Origin: JAAXKN01 sp050258815 | GTDB lineage: Bacteria; Bacteroidota; Ignavibacteria; Ignavibacteriales; SURF-24 | Reading direction: 5' to 3' | Assembly: GCA_050258815.1 (NCBI GenBank) | Contig: JBLMZM010000238.1 | Coordinates: 1-64,000 of the forward strand | DNA: 64,000 bases | Shown here: positions 25,488 through 34,770 of the stretch, in pieces | Numbering within the stretch: the stretch's first letter is position 1 | Layout of the letters: every line of letters begins with the position of its first letter | Made by a program: the position numbers and the translations under genes | Notes under the pieces: model-generated | Database searches by the model: none | Seen by the model: only the letters and a program-made list of their open reading frames with translations | Told to the model about the DNA's origin: nothing

Positions 25488-26604
25488 AGAGCAGATCCTT
25501 TGAGCTTAAATCTTTTATGGCGGTTTTCTGCGGTATCTTCATAAGCGAATAAACAGAAACCGGTTCTTTTTTCCCTTTAATTAGTATTCGCCTGTCAAAA
25601 AGGAAATTCCTGTTGTTCTTCAGACGTGACAGTGTAGCCTCAGTAATAAATATTGAATTGGGATTCACCATCTTTTCTACGTGTGCCGCTGTATTTACCA
25701 CATCGCCAATAACCGTCAGGTCTTTTCTGGCTATGGTACCTATTTCAGCCTGCACAACGTTGCCGCTGTTGATGGCAATGCGTACATTTATCTCCTCCTT
25801 GCCCTCGTAAAGGTTCTTGGCATTCAGCTTTGCAAGCGCCTCAAGTATCTTTTCACCCGCCATTACTGCGTCTTTGGCATCAATGAAAACAGCCATAATG
25901 GCGTCCCCTATAAACTTGTCAATGTCACCATAGCATTCCTGGGTGATAAGTTCACATATACCGAATATTTCATTTAATCTCTGGGCAATCTCTTCGGGTG
26001 CATATTTTTCCGAAAGTGCCGTAAATTGTACAACATCAAGATAAAGGATGGTAAGATCCCGCTTTCTGGATTTGCCCTCTGTTCCTGAAAGTACCTGAGC
26101 CATTACCCTTTCAATTGTTGCCGTAGATACATATTTCCTTATCAGATTGTTGAACTTCTCCTGCAGCACGCGCAGCTCTTCTTCCCTGGAGATATCCCGG
26201 AAGACCTCAATTGCAGCTATAATATCACCTTCCCGGTTCCTGAGTGGTGAAACATGAGCCATCACCGGAAATCTTTTCCCTGATTTATGCTGCGGGTATA
26301 TTTTTATTTTTGTGGACCTGCCTTCCCTCAGTGCAAGCTCAAGAGGGCAGTTTACAGAGCACAGCGGCTCGCCATTTTCATTAATATGATTCAGGATATC
26401 TTCGGTGCTTCTGTATCCCATCACTTCATCGGGTCTGTAACCTGTCAGTTTTTCAGCGCCTTCATTCCAATAGATTATCCTTCTTTGCAGATTTACGATG
26501 TACACCCCGTCTGCAATACCATTTAATACAGCGTCCAGGACAGTACCTTTCCTGCTAATAAACTCGGTTGAAATATCATCCATCACCTGGCATCTCCCTC
26601 TCAT
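25486..26604 (-). CDS. PAS domain-class III nucleotidyl cyclase
   Basis: A 372-residue cytosolic signalling protein. A PAS domain spans about 20-140 and a class III cyclase catalytic domain about 180-370. The metal aspartates are D190 (LYLDVVQF) and D234 (FIGDAIMA). K230 and D295 (ARKDLTVIG) are the pair that normally selects ATP, suggesting cAMP production. In the VNTAAHVE segment, N304 is present but the transition-state arginine normally at 308 is His, so activity may be reduced or altered. The ATG at 26604 lacks a ribosome site; ATG 26583 (MDDIS) after CCAGGTG is an alternative. No membrane segment is visible, so the PAS domain probably senses a cytosolic signal. Confidence 0.87.
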   Translation of the reverse strand: MRGRCQVMDDISTEFISRKGTVLDAVLNGIADGVYIVNLQRRIIYWNEGAEKLTGYRPDEVMGYRSTEDILNHINENGEPLCSVNCPLELALREGRSTKIKIYPQHKSGKRFPVMAHVSPLRNREGDIIAAIEVFRDISREEELRVLQEKFNNLIRKYVSTATIERVMAQVLSGTEGKSRKRDLTILYLDVVQFTALSEKYAPEEIAQRLNEIFGICELITQECYGDIDKFIGDAIMAVFIDAKDAVMAGEKILEALAKLNAKNLYEGKEEINVRIAINSGNVVQAEIGTIARKDLTVIGDVVNTAAHVEKMVNPNSIFITEATLSRLKNNRNFLFDRRILIKGKKEPVSVYSLMKIPQKTAIKDLSSKDLL

Positions 26605-26862
26605 TATGGTAATTACGGCTGGTAGCTCCGGCCTATATTATGTTCCCATGCAGCTCACTTGAAATACCCGGAAATTAAGAACGCAACAGGTCACTATTTC
26701 CTGCCCTTTTTTATGATATAAATAATACTTTATAATAGCAATGAAACATCGGAAAAAAAGTAAAATATTTTTATTGCTGCCCGAATAACGGATGAAACAG
26801 GATTTGCCCGAGGCTATAACCTTGCCCGTTTTAATGCGTCTAAAGGGAAAAAAGAAGACGTT

Positions 26863-27942
26863 ATGAAAATAAAAGTCATTCTCCTCCTGCTTCTTTTGCA
26901 GGGAGGCCTTAAGGCAAAGGTTACAACTTCTCCGGATACTGTACTTAATATAAGCAGAATTGAGGACGTATCCTTTACCTCCGGGAGTTTTCAAATTACG
27001 GGCAGCCTGTACATCCCGGATTTGAAGCGTGAAAGGTATCCCGTTTTAATATGGGTTTCGGGAAGCGGACCCAGCTTCAGGAAAGTTAAACAAAAGGAAA
27101 CAATAAAACTTATCAACTGCATTCTCGACAGGGGTTTTGCATATTTCAGGATAGATAAGCCGGGCTATGGCGATTCCAGGGGAAATGTAAACGACGACAG
27201 CCTTTTTGCACGGCTTTCAGACGTAGTTGTTGAGGCAGGGAAAAAACTTAGTGGCCATCCTTCAGTCGACAGGTCCGCAATAGGCCTCTTCGGAAGCAGC
27301 CAGGCGGGATATATAATGCCCCTGGCAATCTCAAAATCAAAAGATATCTCTTTTATGATAGGCTCTTCATGCCCTGGTGAAAACTCCATAGAACAGTGGA
27401 ATTACCTTCTTGAAAAGCAAATGATCTGCGAGGGAATAAGTCCTGAAAGAGCAGCAAATAATATTGAAATGTTTTCCACCTTAAGAAATACAACGGACAA
27501 AGACTCCTTCGACATGGCCATAAGTTACTTTAAGCGTAACCCGTTAATTGTAAGGTCTCTGGGCTACGACTCGTCATTTTATAAGAAAGCTGAAAGCTGG
27601 TGGCCCCGCATAATTAATGAAAAAGATGAAAGCCATTTTAATCCAATCTCAATAATGGAAAATATCAGGATACCTGTTTTTCTGGTTTACGGTAAAAACG
27701 ACAAGCAGATTGACCCCTTGCAGGCTATGCAGGCATACAAAAATGCATTTGCCGGATCGGGTAACAGGCACTACCGCATTGAAATGCTGAATAACAGCGA
27801 CCACAATATGAGCCTCAGCAGCGGCTGCTTAAGCGAGATATCGGAACTGAACAAAGCAGGAAGCTACAGTTATGACCCTGAGTACCTGAAGCTTATTTCC
27901 TCGTGGCTTGACGAATGGTACTTTATAGACTCGCATAAATAA
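26863..27942 (+). CDS. Exported alpha/beta hydrolase
   Basis: A 359-residue alpha/beta hydrolase with an N-terminal signal peptide (MKIKVILLLLLLQGGLKAK). The oxyanion region is VSGSGPS near 65-71, the nucleophile elbow GSSQAG has S146, the probable acid Asp lies in GKNDKQID, and the His is in NNSDHNMS. The arrangement resembles dienelactone-hydrolase/peptidase S9-like esterases acting on small esters or amides; the substrate is unknown. It is a single-gene unit followed by a strong terminator hairpin. Confidence 0.85.
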   Translation: MKIKVILLLLLLQGGLKAKVTTSPDTVLNISRIEDVSFTSGSFQITGSLYIPDLKRERYPVLIWVSGSGPSFRKVKQKETIKLINCILDRGFAYFRIDKPGYGDSRGNVNDDSLFARLSDVVVEAGKKLSGHPSVDRSAIGLFGSSQAGYIMPLAISKSKDISFMIGSSCPGENSIEQWNYLLEKQMICEGISPERAANNIEMFSTLRNTTDKDSFDMAISYFKRNPLIVRSLGYDSSFYKKAESWWPRIINEKDESHFNPISIMENIRIPVFLVYGKNDKQIDPLQAMQAYKNAFAGSGNRHYRIEMLNNSDHNMSLSSGCLSEISELNKAGSYSYDPEYLKLISSWLDEWYFIDSHK

Positions 27943-27961
27943 CGTTTGCAGATAAAAAAAA

Positions 27962-27998
27962 TGCTTAGTGAATTTTGATTTTCACTAAGCAAATTTTT
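27962..27998 (+). terminator. Intrinsic terminator after the alpha/beta hydrolase
   Basis: An 11-bp stem TGCTTAGTGAA/TTCACTAAGCA with an 8-nt loop and a following T5 tract. A run of A on the left side lets it also work on the - strand, downstream of the tRNA gene. Confidence 0.9.
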
Positions 27999-28048
27999 AA
28001 TTCTGAGATAGATTAACAGTCCTGAAAGTTCCTTCCTGGCTGTTTTTG

Positions 28049-28121
<73 letters not shown>

Positions 28122-28192
28122 CTAGACATGAAGTTAAATGGAAGATATTTACATAGCCTTAATCTTCCATTTTACATCAGACTGCTATTTAG

Positions 28193-28288
28193 CTATCTTA
28201 ATTTTTTCTTATGTCTGTTCTTTCTTAATCTTTTTTTCCGCTTGTGCGTTGACATTTTATGACGTTTGCGTTTTTTACCACAGGGCAT
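28193..28288 (-). CDS. AURKAIP1/COX24-domain small basic protein
   Basis: A 31-residue, extremely basic protein beginning MPCGKKRKRHKMSTHKRKK and rich in Lys, Arg and His. It matches the short AURKAIP1/COX24-domain proteins annotated in Bacteroidota and Chlorobi; the mitochondrial homologue mS38 is a ribosomal protein, so a ribosome-associated role is likely. The ribosome site is perfect: AAGGAGG 5 nt before ATG 28288. It lies 13 bp after the zinc-ribbon TPR gene, apparently as the last gene of a three-gene operon that starts with HU. It is easily missed because of its length. Confidence 0.88.
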   Translation of the reverse strand: MPCGKKRKRHKMSTHKRKKRLRKNRHKKKLR

Positions 28289-28301
28289 TTATACCTCCTT
28301 T

Positions 28302-29279
28302 TTAATGTGATTCTAATAACTCTTTTGCTTTTTTTCCAACTTGTGAATTCGGATCTATTTCGATCGCTTTGCGCCACCATACCTTTGCCGAATCCGTATT
28401 ACCAGAAGAGAAATTTACAATTCCAAGATTGAAATTTGCAGTCTGGTGCCGGGGATTTATTGCCAGTCCCCTTCTCATAAACTTCTTTGCAAGATCATAC
28501 TTCTGCATCGCAAAATAACATACTCCCAGATCCACCTGAACATCAGCATTCCCGGGATTTGCTCTTATATACATGCTGTAGTATGATACAGCCTTTTCAT
28601 ATAAACCCGAATCATTATACAAATTGGCCAGTTCCAGTACAGTATTCAAATTTGTGCTATCTTTTGCAACAGCAGCCTCAAGATCGTTAATTCTCTGTAC
28701 GTTTTCCAGACTAATACCCGGTGCCTGCTGCTGCTGAACAGTATCATTACCGCCTGCCTTGGGCGAGGTGCTGAAAACACCCGATGCCCACAAAACAACT
28801 ATACCCGCGGCAAGTATTCCCGCTATTAACATCCCTATCTGTATCGGACTAAGATTTTTCTGGGGACCGTTTATTTTTCCCGACCCCTTAGTATCACGCC
28901 TTCCCGATGAAGCGGACGTCTTTTGTCCGGACTGAACCCTGGACTTATTTTTAGCCGGAATAACATTATTCTTTTTAATGCTATCTTCTTTTTTCTTCTC
29001 TTTTTCAACAGGGGGAGTTTTTACCACCGGTTCTGCCGGACGGCTTGCCGCTGTTGCTCTTTTTTCGTCTCCACTGAGCTTTGCCCCGCATGACTCACAA
29101 TATCCGGCTTCGGTACCGGTCTCTTCTCCACAGACATCACAAACAACTAATTCCTGAACATCCTCTTCATTTACGGATTCCGGAGAATGAGTCTCAGCAG
29201 CCTTTATTTCAGTACCACAGGAAGGACAAAATCTGTGCCCTGCCTCCAGAGGATAGTTACAATTTGGGCAGTTTTTCAT
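28302..29279 (-). CDS. Double zinc-ribbon, single-TM, TPR protein
   Basis: A 325-residue membrane-anchored protein. Two N-terminal zinc ribbons (C4, C7, C18, C21 and C47, C50, C61, C64) are followed by a Lys/Ser/Pro-rich linker, one transmembrane helix at about 146-168, and TPR repeats from about 205 to 320. The TPR part should face the periplasm and the zinc ribbons the cytoplasm. A scaffold role is likely; no enzymatic motif is present. Its ATG overlaps the HU stop codon by 4 bp, and the COX24-domain gene follows after 13 bp, indicating one transcript. Confidence 0.85.
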   Translation of the reverse strand: MKNCPNCNYPLEAGHRFCPSCGTEIKAAETHSPESVNEEDVQELVVCDVCGEETGTEAGYCESCGAKLSGDEKRATAASRPAEPVVKTPPVEKEKKKEDSIKKNNVIPAKNKSRVQSGQKTSASSGRRDTKGSGKINGPQKNLSPIQIGMLIAGILAAGIVVLWASGVFSTSPKAGGNDTVQQQQAPGISLENVQRINDLEAAVAKDSTNLNTVLELANLYNDSGLYEKAVSYYSMYIRANPGNADVQVDLGVCYFAMQKYDLAKKFMRRGLAINPRHQTANFNLGIVNFSSGNTDSAKVWWRKAIEIDPNSQVGKKAKELLESH

Positions 29280-29587
29280 TTATTTACTGCAAGCTTCCTT
29301 TCTTCTTTCAATCCTTTATCAACAATAGCCTTAAAATCTTTTGAAAACTTAAAACTGGGGACGTAATGTTCATCTACAAAAACTTTTTCACCTGTCTTTG
29401 GGTTACGGGCTAAACGCGCCTTCTTCTTCCTTATTTTATAACTTCCGAATCCTCTGATCTCTATGCCTTTTCCCTCTTTCAATGCTTCAATTACCGTGTT
29501 CAGAAAGCCTTCAACTATGGCTTCAGTCTCTAATTTTGTTACTCCTGTTCCTAACGCTATTTTTTCTACAATATCAGCCTTTGTCAT
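29276..29587 (-). CDS. HU/IHF-family DNA-binding protein
   Basis: A 103-residue histone-like protein of the bacterial HU/IHF fold. The dimerisation helices start at MTKADIVEKIA, the beta-arm signature is GFGSYKIRKKKARLARNPKTG, and the arm continues to EKVFVDEHYVPSFKFSK. I start it at ATG 29587, where the family N-terminus begins, rather than at the in-frame ATG 15 codons upstream. It bends and compacts DNA. As first gene of an operon with a zinc-ribbon TPR protein and a ribosome-linked small protein, it may be growth-regulated. Confidence 0.94.
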   Translation of the reverse strand: MTKADIVEKIALGTGVTKLETEAIVEGFLNTVIEALKEGKGIEIRGFGSYKIRKKKARLARNPKTGEKVFVDEHYVPSFKFSKDFKAIVDKGLKEERKLAVNK

Positions 29588-29917
29588 TATTAGCTCTTGA
29601 ATTTCAATTATAAATTTGTAAACAATTTTCAAATAAAGTGCAGTAAGTTATTAAAATTTTCAATAAAATACAATCTTTAATTGCCATTATGTTCAACTGT
29701 TACGGTCATAAGTCGTTCTACTTTTATTACTTATGGACCTGCTGCATTTAATGGCTGTCTGACCCGCCTGAAAAACTGTTTTGAAGCTTATAATGTATCA
29801 AAATGATATGAATCTCATTTTGAAATCACAGATACACTACAATATACGTTTTTTCCCACAAAATCCAGTGGCATAAGAGTTGAACTATATCTCCAAAATT
29901 AAATATGGAGTCGCCAA
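29588..29917. other. Divergent intergenic region upstream of HU operon
   Basis: A 330-bp AT-rich gap between the HU operon and the + strand small membrane-protein gene. It must hold both promoters. GGAG at 29908-29911 is the probable ribosome site of the + strand gene. No RNA structure or repeat stands out. Confidence 0.5.
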
Positions 29918-30295
29918 ATGGGATTAATACCATTAATAGTTAAAGCATTGTCAGTATTTACGGTTTTGGTTCTTATAATCATCACTGTTTCATATACATT
30001 ATATAAAATCAGAGCACAGAAAAGAAGATCCATGGTTCACCTGCAGCCAGCAATGCCTGCACGGGTAGTATTCCAGGAACAAAGTGTTTATCCCCCCGTT
30101 AATTATTCCATCCCTGTCTATCAGGCACCAGTTCAGGAAAAAAAGGTTACGCAGACCAGGAAGAGATTCGAAGTACTCAACTCGTCAATGGAAAGCAGCT
30201 CCGAATACAGATATTCACCGGCTGAATATAGCTTTAATTCTTATGGGAGTTATCAGGGGAACAGCAATAACTATATGGGTTCTGCTTTAAGATAA
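29918..30295 (+). CDS. Small single-pass membrane protein, unknown
   Basis: A 125-residue protein with one N-terminal transmembrane helix (about 5-29), a short basic stretch (KIRAQKRRS), and a polar tail rich in Ser, Tyr, Asn, Gln and Pro with no recognisable domain. By the positive-inside rule the tail should be cytoplasmic. ATG follows GGAG at 6-nt spacing. Single gene with its own terminator; function unknown. Confidence 0.65.
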   Translation: MGLIPLIVKALSVFTVLVLIIITVSYTLYKIRAQKRRSMVHLQPAMPARVVFQEQSVYPPVNYSIPVYQAPVQEKKVTQTRKRFEVLNSSMESSSEYRYSPAEYSFNSYGSYQGNSNNYMGSALR

Positions 30296-30316
30296 ATACA
30301 CGCAGTTTTAACAGAA

Positions 30317-30353
30317 AAAAGCTGCCGTTCAGAATTACTGAACGGCAGCTTTT
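30317..30353. terminator. Bidirectional intrinsic terminator
   Basis: A 16-bp perfect stem AAAAGCTGCCGTTCAG/CTGAACGGCAGCTTTT with a 5-nt loop, flanked by A-rich and T-rich sides. It serves both the small membrane-protein gene (+) and the TPR gene (-). Confidence 0.95.
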
Positions 30354-30373
30354 GTATTTTAAATCGTACCGGA

Positions 30374-31990
30374 CTAATTAACCTTGTTTCTTACGTCCTT
30401 AATAAGACCGCTCAGCTGCTGTTCAAGTGTCGGATCAATCCTTACAGTTGTTTCCCAATCACTCAGTGCGTTCCTGAAGCTTCTCATGTTGTAAAATATC
30501 ATTCCGCGCAAAAGGTACGCTTTGGCAAATTTGGGACTGAGAGTGACCGCCCTGTTCAGATCGTCCATTGCTTCGTTGTAGTTTTCAAGGTTCTTATGGG
30601 CATTTGCCCTGCTGAAATACTTGGCAGGATCCTTTGGCTCGATAACTATTGCCTTGCCGAAATCTGCTGCCGCGCCATAAAAATCACCAAGACTATATTT
30701 CATCTTACCCCTGCACATGTAAGCTTCGGCATAGTTCGGATTTATCAAAGCCTTGGTATAATCACCAATTGCCCCGTAATTGTCCTGCAGGGCAGCCTTT
30801 GCATTGCCGCGATTAAGGAAATACACGGGAGTCTCAGGATTCAGTTCAAGTGCTTTTGAATAGTCCTGGATCGCTCCATTAAAGTCTTTATTTCGGTATT
30901 TTAGCAACCCCCTGCTGTTATATGCATCTCCTGAAGCCGGGTTGAGCTCAATTGCTTTATTCAGCAGATTCAGGGCAACGTCAAAATTCTTAAATTCTGT
31001 TTCCAGGCGTCCAAGGTTATAATAGATGTCAAATGAGGTGGAATTCAGTTCCAGAGCCCGGGTATAATCTGCCTTGGCACCTTCATAGTCAAACAGGATG
31101 CGCCTTACATCCCCTCTTTTGGTAAAAGCATTATAATCATCGGGATAATATTCGATTATTTTGGAAAAATCTGCCTCAGCCCCCTCAAAATCCCGCTGTG
31201 CAAGTTTGATGGAAGCACGCAGCTCGTAGGCTTTGGAATATGAAGGGTCAATTTCAAGCAGTTCTTTCAGTGTAGAAAAAGTAGCTTCAAGATCCTCCTG
31301 CTTGTGCTTAATTACGGCAACAGAGTAATATGCCTCTAAATTTTTTGGGCGCAGGTCCATGGCTTTTTTATAATCCTCCAGAGCAGCAGGATAGTTTTCG
31401 AGTTCAGCTTCTGTATTACCCCTGGCCTGGTATGAATTAATGTGAAGGGGATTTATATCAATAGCTCTAGTAAAGTCGATGATCGCTTTTTTATAATCCA
31501 TTAGTTTAACCTTTACGCGCCCAAGTGCGTAAAAGATCTCAGCATTATCAGCCTGAAGATTAGACGCCGTGGTATAATCATCAATGGCACCATTGTCATC
31601 ACCGCACTTCTCTTTTAACTCACCCCGCTTAAAATATGCCAGGCCGCTTTTGGGATTGGCCAATATAAACCTGTTAAGATCGCTCATTGCACCTTCAGTA
31701 TCCCCGAGCCGGCTTTTGGCAAGGGACCTGTTGTAAAACAGGTTAGCTGAGAATGCAGGATCATATTCCAGCACCCTGCTGAAATTTGAAATCGCTTCTT
31801 CAAAATTCTCCAGATACAGATTGCACAAACCCTTTCCGTAAAAAGCCTGCGGATATTTGGGGTCAATTTCAAGGGCCTTGTTATAGTACTCAAGAGCAGA
31901 CTTATGGTCTCCGGCTGAATACCTTTCGGAAGCAGCCTTTAGAAACTTTTCTGCTTCATTCTTAGAAAATATCCCCTTCAAAAAACTCAT
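30374..31990 (-). CDS. Large tetratricopeptide-repeat protein
   Basis: A 538-residue cytosolic protein made almost wholly of about 15 TPR units from residue 15 to the end, with typical ALEYYNKALEIDP/AYYSRG patterns. There is no signal peptide, transmembrane segment or catalytic domain. It should be a protein-interaction scaffold. It starts 32 bp after the S9 peptidase gene on the same strand, so it may be co-transcribed. Confidence 0.92.
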   Translation of the reverse strand: MSFLKGIFSKNEAEKFLKAASERYSAGDHKSALEYYNKALEIDPKYPQAFYGKGLCNLYLENFEEAISNFSRVLEYDPAFSANLFYNRSLAKSRLGDTEGAMSDLNRFILANPKSGLAYFKRGELKEKCGDDNGAIDDYTTASNLQADNAEIFYALGRVKVKLMDYKKAIIDFTRAIDINPLHINSYQARGNTEAELENYPAALEDYKKAMDLRPKNLEAYYSVAVIKHKQEDLEATFSTLKELLEIDPSYSKAYELRASIKLAQRDFEGAEADFSKIIEYYPDDYNAFTKRGDVRRILFDYEGAKADYTRALELNSTSFDIYYNLGRLETEFKNFDVALNLLNKAIELNPASGDAYNSRGLLKYRNKDFNGAIQDYSKALELNPETPVYFLNRGNAKAALQDNYGAIGDYTKALINPNYAEAYMCRGKMKYSLGDFYGAAADFGKAIVIEPKDPAKYFSRANAHKNLENYNEAMDDLNRAVTLSPKFAKAYLLRGMIFYNMRSFRNALSDWETTVRIDPTLEQQLSGLIKDVRNKVN

Positions 31991-32022
31991 GACCTGCCAC
32001 CGTTTTTATTTGGTTGAATCAA

Positions 32023-34098
32023 TTATTTGCTGAACGCCCTGTTCCTTATCATCTGAGTCATGTCATAAGGAGCAGGATCACCACCCAGATACTTGTGAAA
32101 CCAGTCCAGGTGTGCATTATAATATAACGGCATAGATTTCACATTATTAGGCCAGTGTCCGTCATTCTTAAAAACTATCAGCCTGGAGTCGATGCCCTTC
32201 TTCTGCAAAGCTGTAAAAAACTCCAGACTCTGTGTATAGGAAACCCTGTAATCTCTTTCACCCGTAACTATCAGTGTGGGAGTAGAGAAATTATTAACAA
32301 AACCTGACGGATCCCATTTTACATAATCTTTTGAATTCCAGGGCTGGCCTTTCAGATCATGTTCAGGGAACCATAATTCCTCAGTAGTACCAAAAAACGA
32401 CTTCAGGTCGTAAAGGCCCATCATAGAGGCCAGGCATTTAAAACGCTTTGTATGCCCCTGGAACCAGTCCATCATATATCCACCATAGGACCATCCCATG
32501 GCACCCATCCTGGTTTTGTCCACATAAGGAAGTTTTTCCAGGGCGTCTGTTACTTTCATCAGATCATCAAAAACCTTGCCCCCGAAATCTCCAGAAATTT
32601 CTGCGGTATATGCTTGTCCAAATCCGGTAGAACCATGTGGATTGGGGAAGGCCACAACATAACCGGCTCCGGGATAAACCTGCCAGTCGCCTCTGAATGC
32701 ATCCATCCACTGACTCTGGGGACCGCCGTGGACATTCAGGATCAGGGGATATTTTTTACTGGGGTCAAAGTTATGTGGTTTAACTATAAAGACCTGAACA
32801 TTTTTACCGTCAGCACCCTTAACCCACATTATTTCCGCGGGTCTTACGTCCACCTGCTCCATAAATTCCTTGTTGGCAAATGTCAGTTCCCTGCTTTCTT
32901 TTGAGGGGAGATCGAGTCTGTATATTTCCGATGGCATACCGACAGACCTCTTATTGTAAATCATGAATTTGCTCTGCGGAGCCAGGGCAAAACCTGCCAC
33001 TGATTCATTTGCGGTCACCTTGTCGATCTTTCCGGTTGTAACGTCTACTTTATATACAGGTGAATAGCCTTCAACATCACCTGTAAAGTAAATTTCATTG
33101 GAATTATCTGCCCAGGCAAAGTCGTTTACCCAATTATCGAATTTTTCCGAAATTATTTTACTTTTTCCGCTTTGACGGTCATAAATTGCAAGACGGAACC
33201 GGTCAGATTCATAACGGGGTATTATCTGTTTTCTGTAAGCAATGTACCTTCCATCGGGAGAATAGATCGGATTTCCATCCCAGGCCTCATTTTCAGCAGT
33301 AATATTTTTAGGTTCGCCGCCGCTTACAGGAACTATCCACAAGTCGGCATTAGTAGATGAAGCCGGATCCTTAACGCGCTTTGACATGAAGCAAAGCTCC
33401 TTGCCGTCAGGCGAAAAATTAAAACCAATACCCCCGCCCAGCATAAATGTAGGAGATTCCCAGCTGCCCGGGGTAAGATCGGTATAGGTTTGCTTGTCCA
33501 GATCATAAATAAAAATGTGGGTATATTTCCCATCGGCGTAATCAGTCCAGTGACGGAATAACAGGTTGTCCGCCATATGAGCCTGTATCGGGCCTTTTTC
33601 CATGGCTTCACTGTTCACTTTATTGCATTCCTGATCGGCTCCGCATTCCGGGAATACATCAGCTGAAAATGCAAGAAGCTTTCCGTCCGGGGACAATACA
33701 GGATCCGAAATTCCAGAATAAAAATCGGTCACCTTCTTTTCATCACCGCCTGTAACAGGAATATAATAAAGCTGAGAGCTCTTATCTTTTGAGGATATAA
33801 AATAAATGCCTTCGCCCTTTTTATCCCAAATGGGACTCGATTCTGAGGATTCACCGGTTACAAGTCCCTTGTCGTCGGTTCCATCGCTGTTAATAATGTA
33901 AATGTCTGTATTTGATTTCCCCTTCTCCAGATTGGAATTAGTAAGTGTGTAAACAATCTTACTTCCGTCGGGAGAAAGCAAAGGTGAGCCAACACCCTTA
34001 ATTTTATATAGATCGGCTATTGTAAATGCCTTCTTCTGCGCAAAGGAATTTGTACTGACCAGTACTAAAACCAAAAAAAGAATAATTCTTCTCTTCAT
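32023..34098 (-). CDS. Exported S9-family prolyl oligopeptidase/dipeptidyl peptidase
   Basis: A 691-residue exported serine peptidase. The signal peptide is MKRRIILFLVLVLVSTNSFAQ. A WD40-like beta-propeller spans about 30-420 with repeated SPDG(K/R) motifs, followed by an alpha/beta-hydrolase domain. The catalytic triad is Ser537 (GWSYGGYM), Asp616 (GERDYRV) and His648 (KNDGHWP). It resembles the S9C acylaminoacyl-peptidase/DPP branch and should cleave short peptides in the periplasm. The neighbouring TPR gene follows on the same strand. Confidence 0.93.
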   Translation of the reverse strand: MKRRIILFLVLVLVSTNSFAQKKAFTIADLYKIKGVGSPLLSPDGSKIVYTLTNSNLEKGKSNTDIYIINSDGTDDKGLVTGESSESSPIWDKKGEGIYFISSKDKSSQLYYIPVTGGDEKKVTDFYSGISDPVLSPDGKLLAFSADVFPECGADQECNKVNSEAMEKGPIQAHMADNLLFRHWTDYADGKYTHIFIYDLDKQTYTDLTPGSWESPTFMLGGGIGFNFSPDGKELCFMSKRVKDPASSTNADLWIVPVSGGEPKNITAENEAWDGNPIYSPDGRYIAYRKQIIPRYESDRFRLAIYDRQSGKSKIISEKFDNWVNDFAWADNSNEIYFTGDVEGYSPVYKVDVTTGKIDKVTANESVAGFALAPQSKFMIYNKRSVGMPSEIYRLDLPSKESRELTFANKEFMEQVDVRPAEIMWVKGADGKNVQVFIVKPHNFDPSKKYPLILNVHGGPQSQWMDAFRGDWQVYPGAGYVVAFPNPHGSTGFGQAYTAEISGDFGGKVFDDLMKVTDALEKLPYVDKTRMGAMGWSYGGYMMDWFQGHTKRFKCLASMMGLYDLKSFFGTTEELWFPEHDLKGQPWNSKDYVKWDPSGFVNNFSTPTLIVTGERDYRVSYTQSLEFFTALQKKGIDSRLIVFKNDGHWPNNVKSMPLYYNAHLDWFHKYLGGDPAPYDMTQMIRNRAFSK

Positions 34099-34406
34099 AT
34101 TGCATGATCCTTAGTTGAGTTATATCATAATTTATGATTTCGTTAAAATAATGAATTTTCTTACACCTATCCAATATTTTCTGTGATTTTTGGGTCCTGA
34201 AGTCCCGGATTGAATGATTAAAGACTGAAAACAGGCATGCAAATGCTACTGAATGGTAAATTAATACCAGAATAAGTATTTTAATATTGTAATTCCGTCA
34301 ATATATCGTACATAAATGGCGTTTACAGATATTTTCTCAGATTTATTTATAGTTAACACAAGGTTTTACACCTGATAGAAATAAGCAGCAAGAAACGGAG
34401 AGATAA
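34099..34406. promoter_or_regulatory. Divergent promoter region, S9 peptidase / HMA protein
   Basis: A 308-bp divergent gap. Close to the S9 gene start is an inverted repeat, ATCATAA-T-TTATGAT, at 34124-34138, well placed for a regulator. On the other side, ACGGAGAG precedes the HMA gene ATG. No further structure is visible. Confidence 0.5.
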
Positions 34407-34607
34407 ATGAAATCGGAACACCTGGAAATTGAAGGTATGTCATGCAGCCACTGCGTCATGCACGTGAAAAAAGAGTTATCCAGACTGGACGTCAATATCA
34501 GGGATGTACAGATAGGCTCTGCGGATGTTGATTATGACGAAGATAAGATATCCAGAAAGGACCTGGAAAAAGCCGTTAAGGAAGCAGGATACCGTGTAAT
34601 CAGCTGA
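34407..34607 (+). CDS. Heavy-metal-associated (HMA) domain protein, CopZ-like
   Basis: A 66-residue ferredoxin-like metal chaperone with the metal site GMSCSHC (C13, C16) and the conserved C-terminal KAVKEAGY. This is the CopZ/Atx1 size and layout, binding Cu(I) through the two cysteines and passing it to a P-type ATPase or regulator. No copper ATPase is adjacent. GGAGAG lies just upstream of the ATG. Confidence 0.92.
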   Translation: MKSEHLEIEGMSCSHCVMHVKKELSRLDVNIRDVQIGSADVDYDEDKISRKDLEKAVKEAGYRVIS

Positions 34608-34770
34608 TAACCGGCTCTGTTTTTTGCAGAAACTGGTTGCTGGTTGGCACTTAAACCTGAATAGCTGACATGTAACTTTTTTTTAATAATACTGACTGAA
34701 ACGTTCTTTTGAAGATAAATTATTTCTGATTATCTTTATCATAGATTTTGATAATGACTAGGATAATCAA

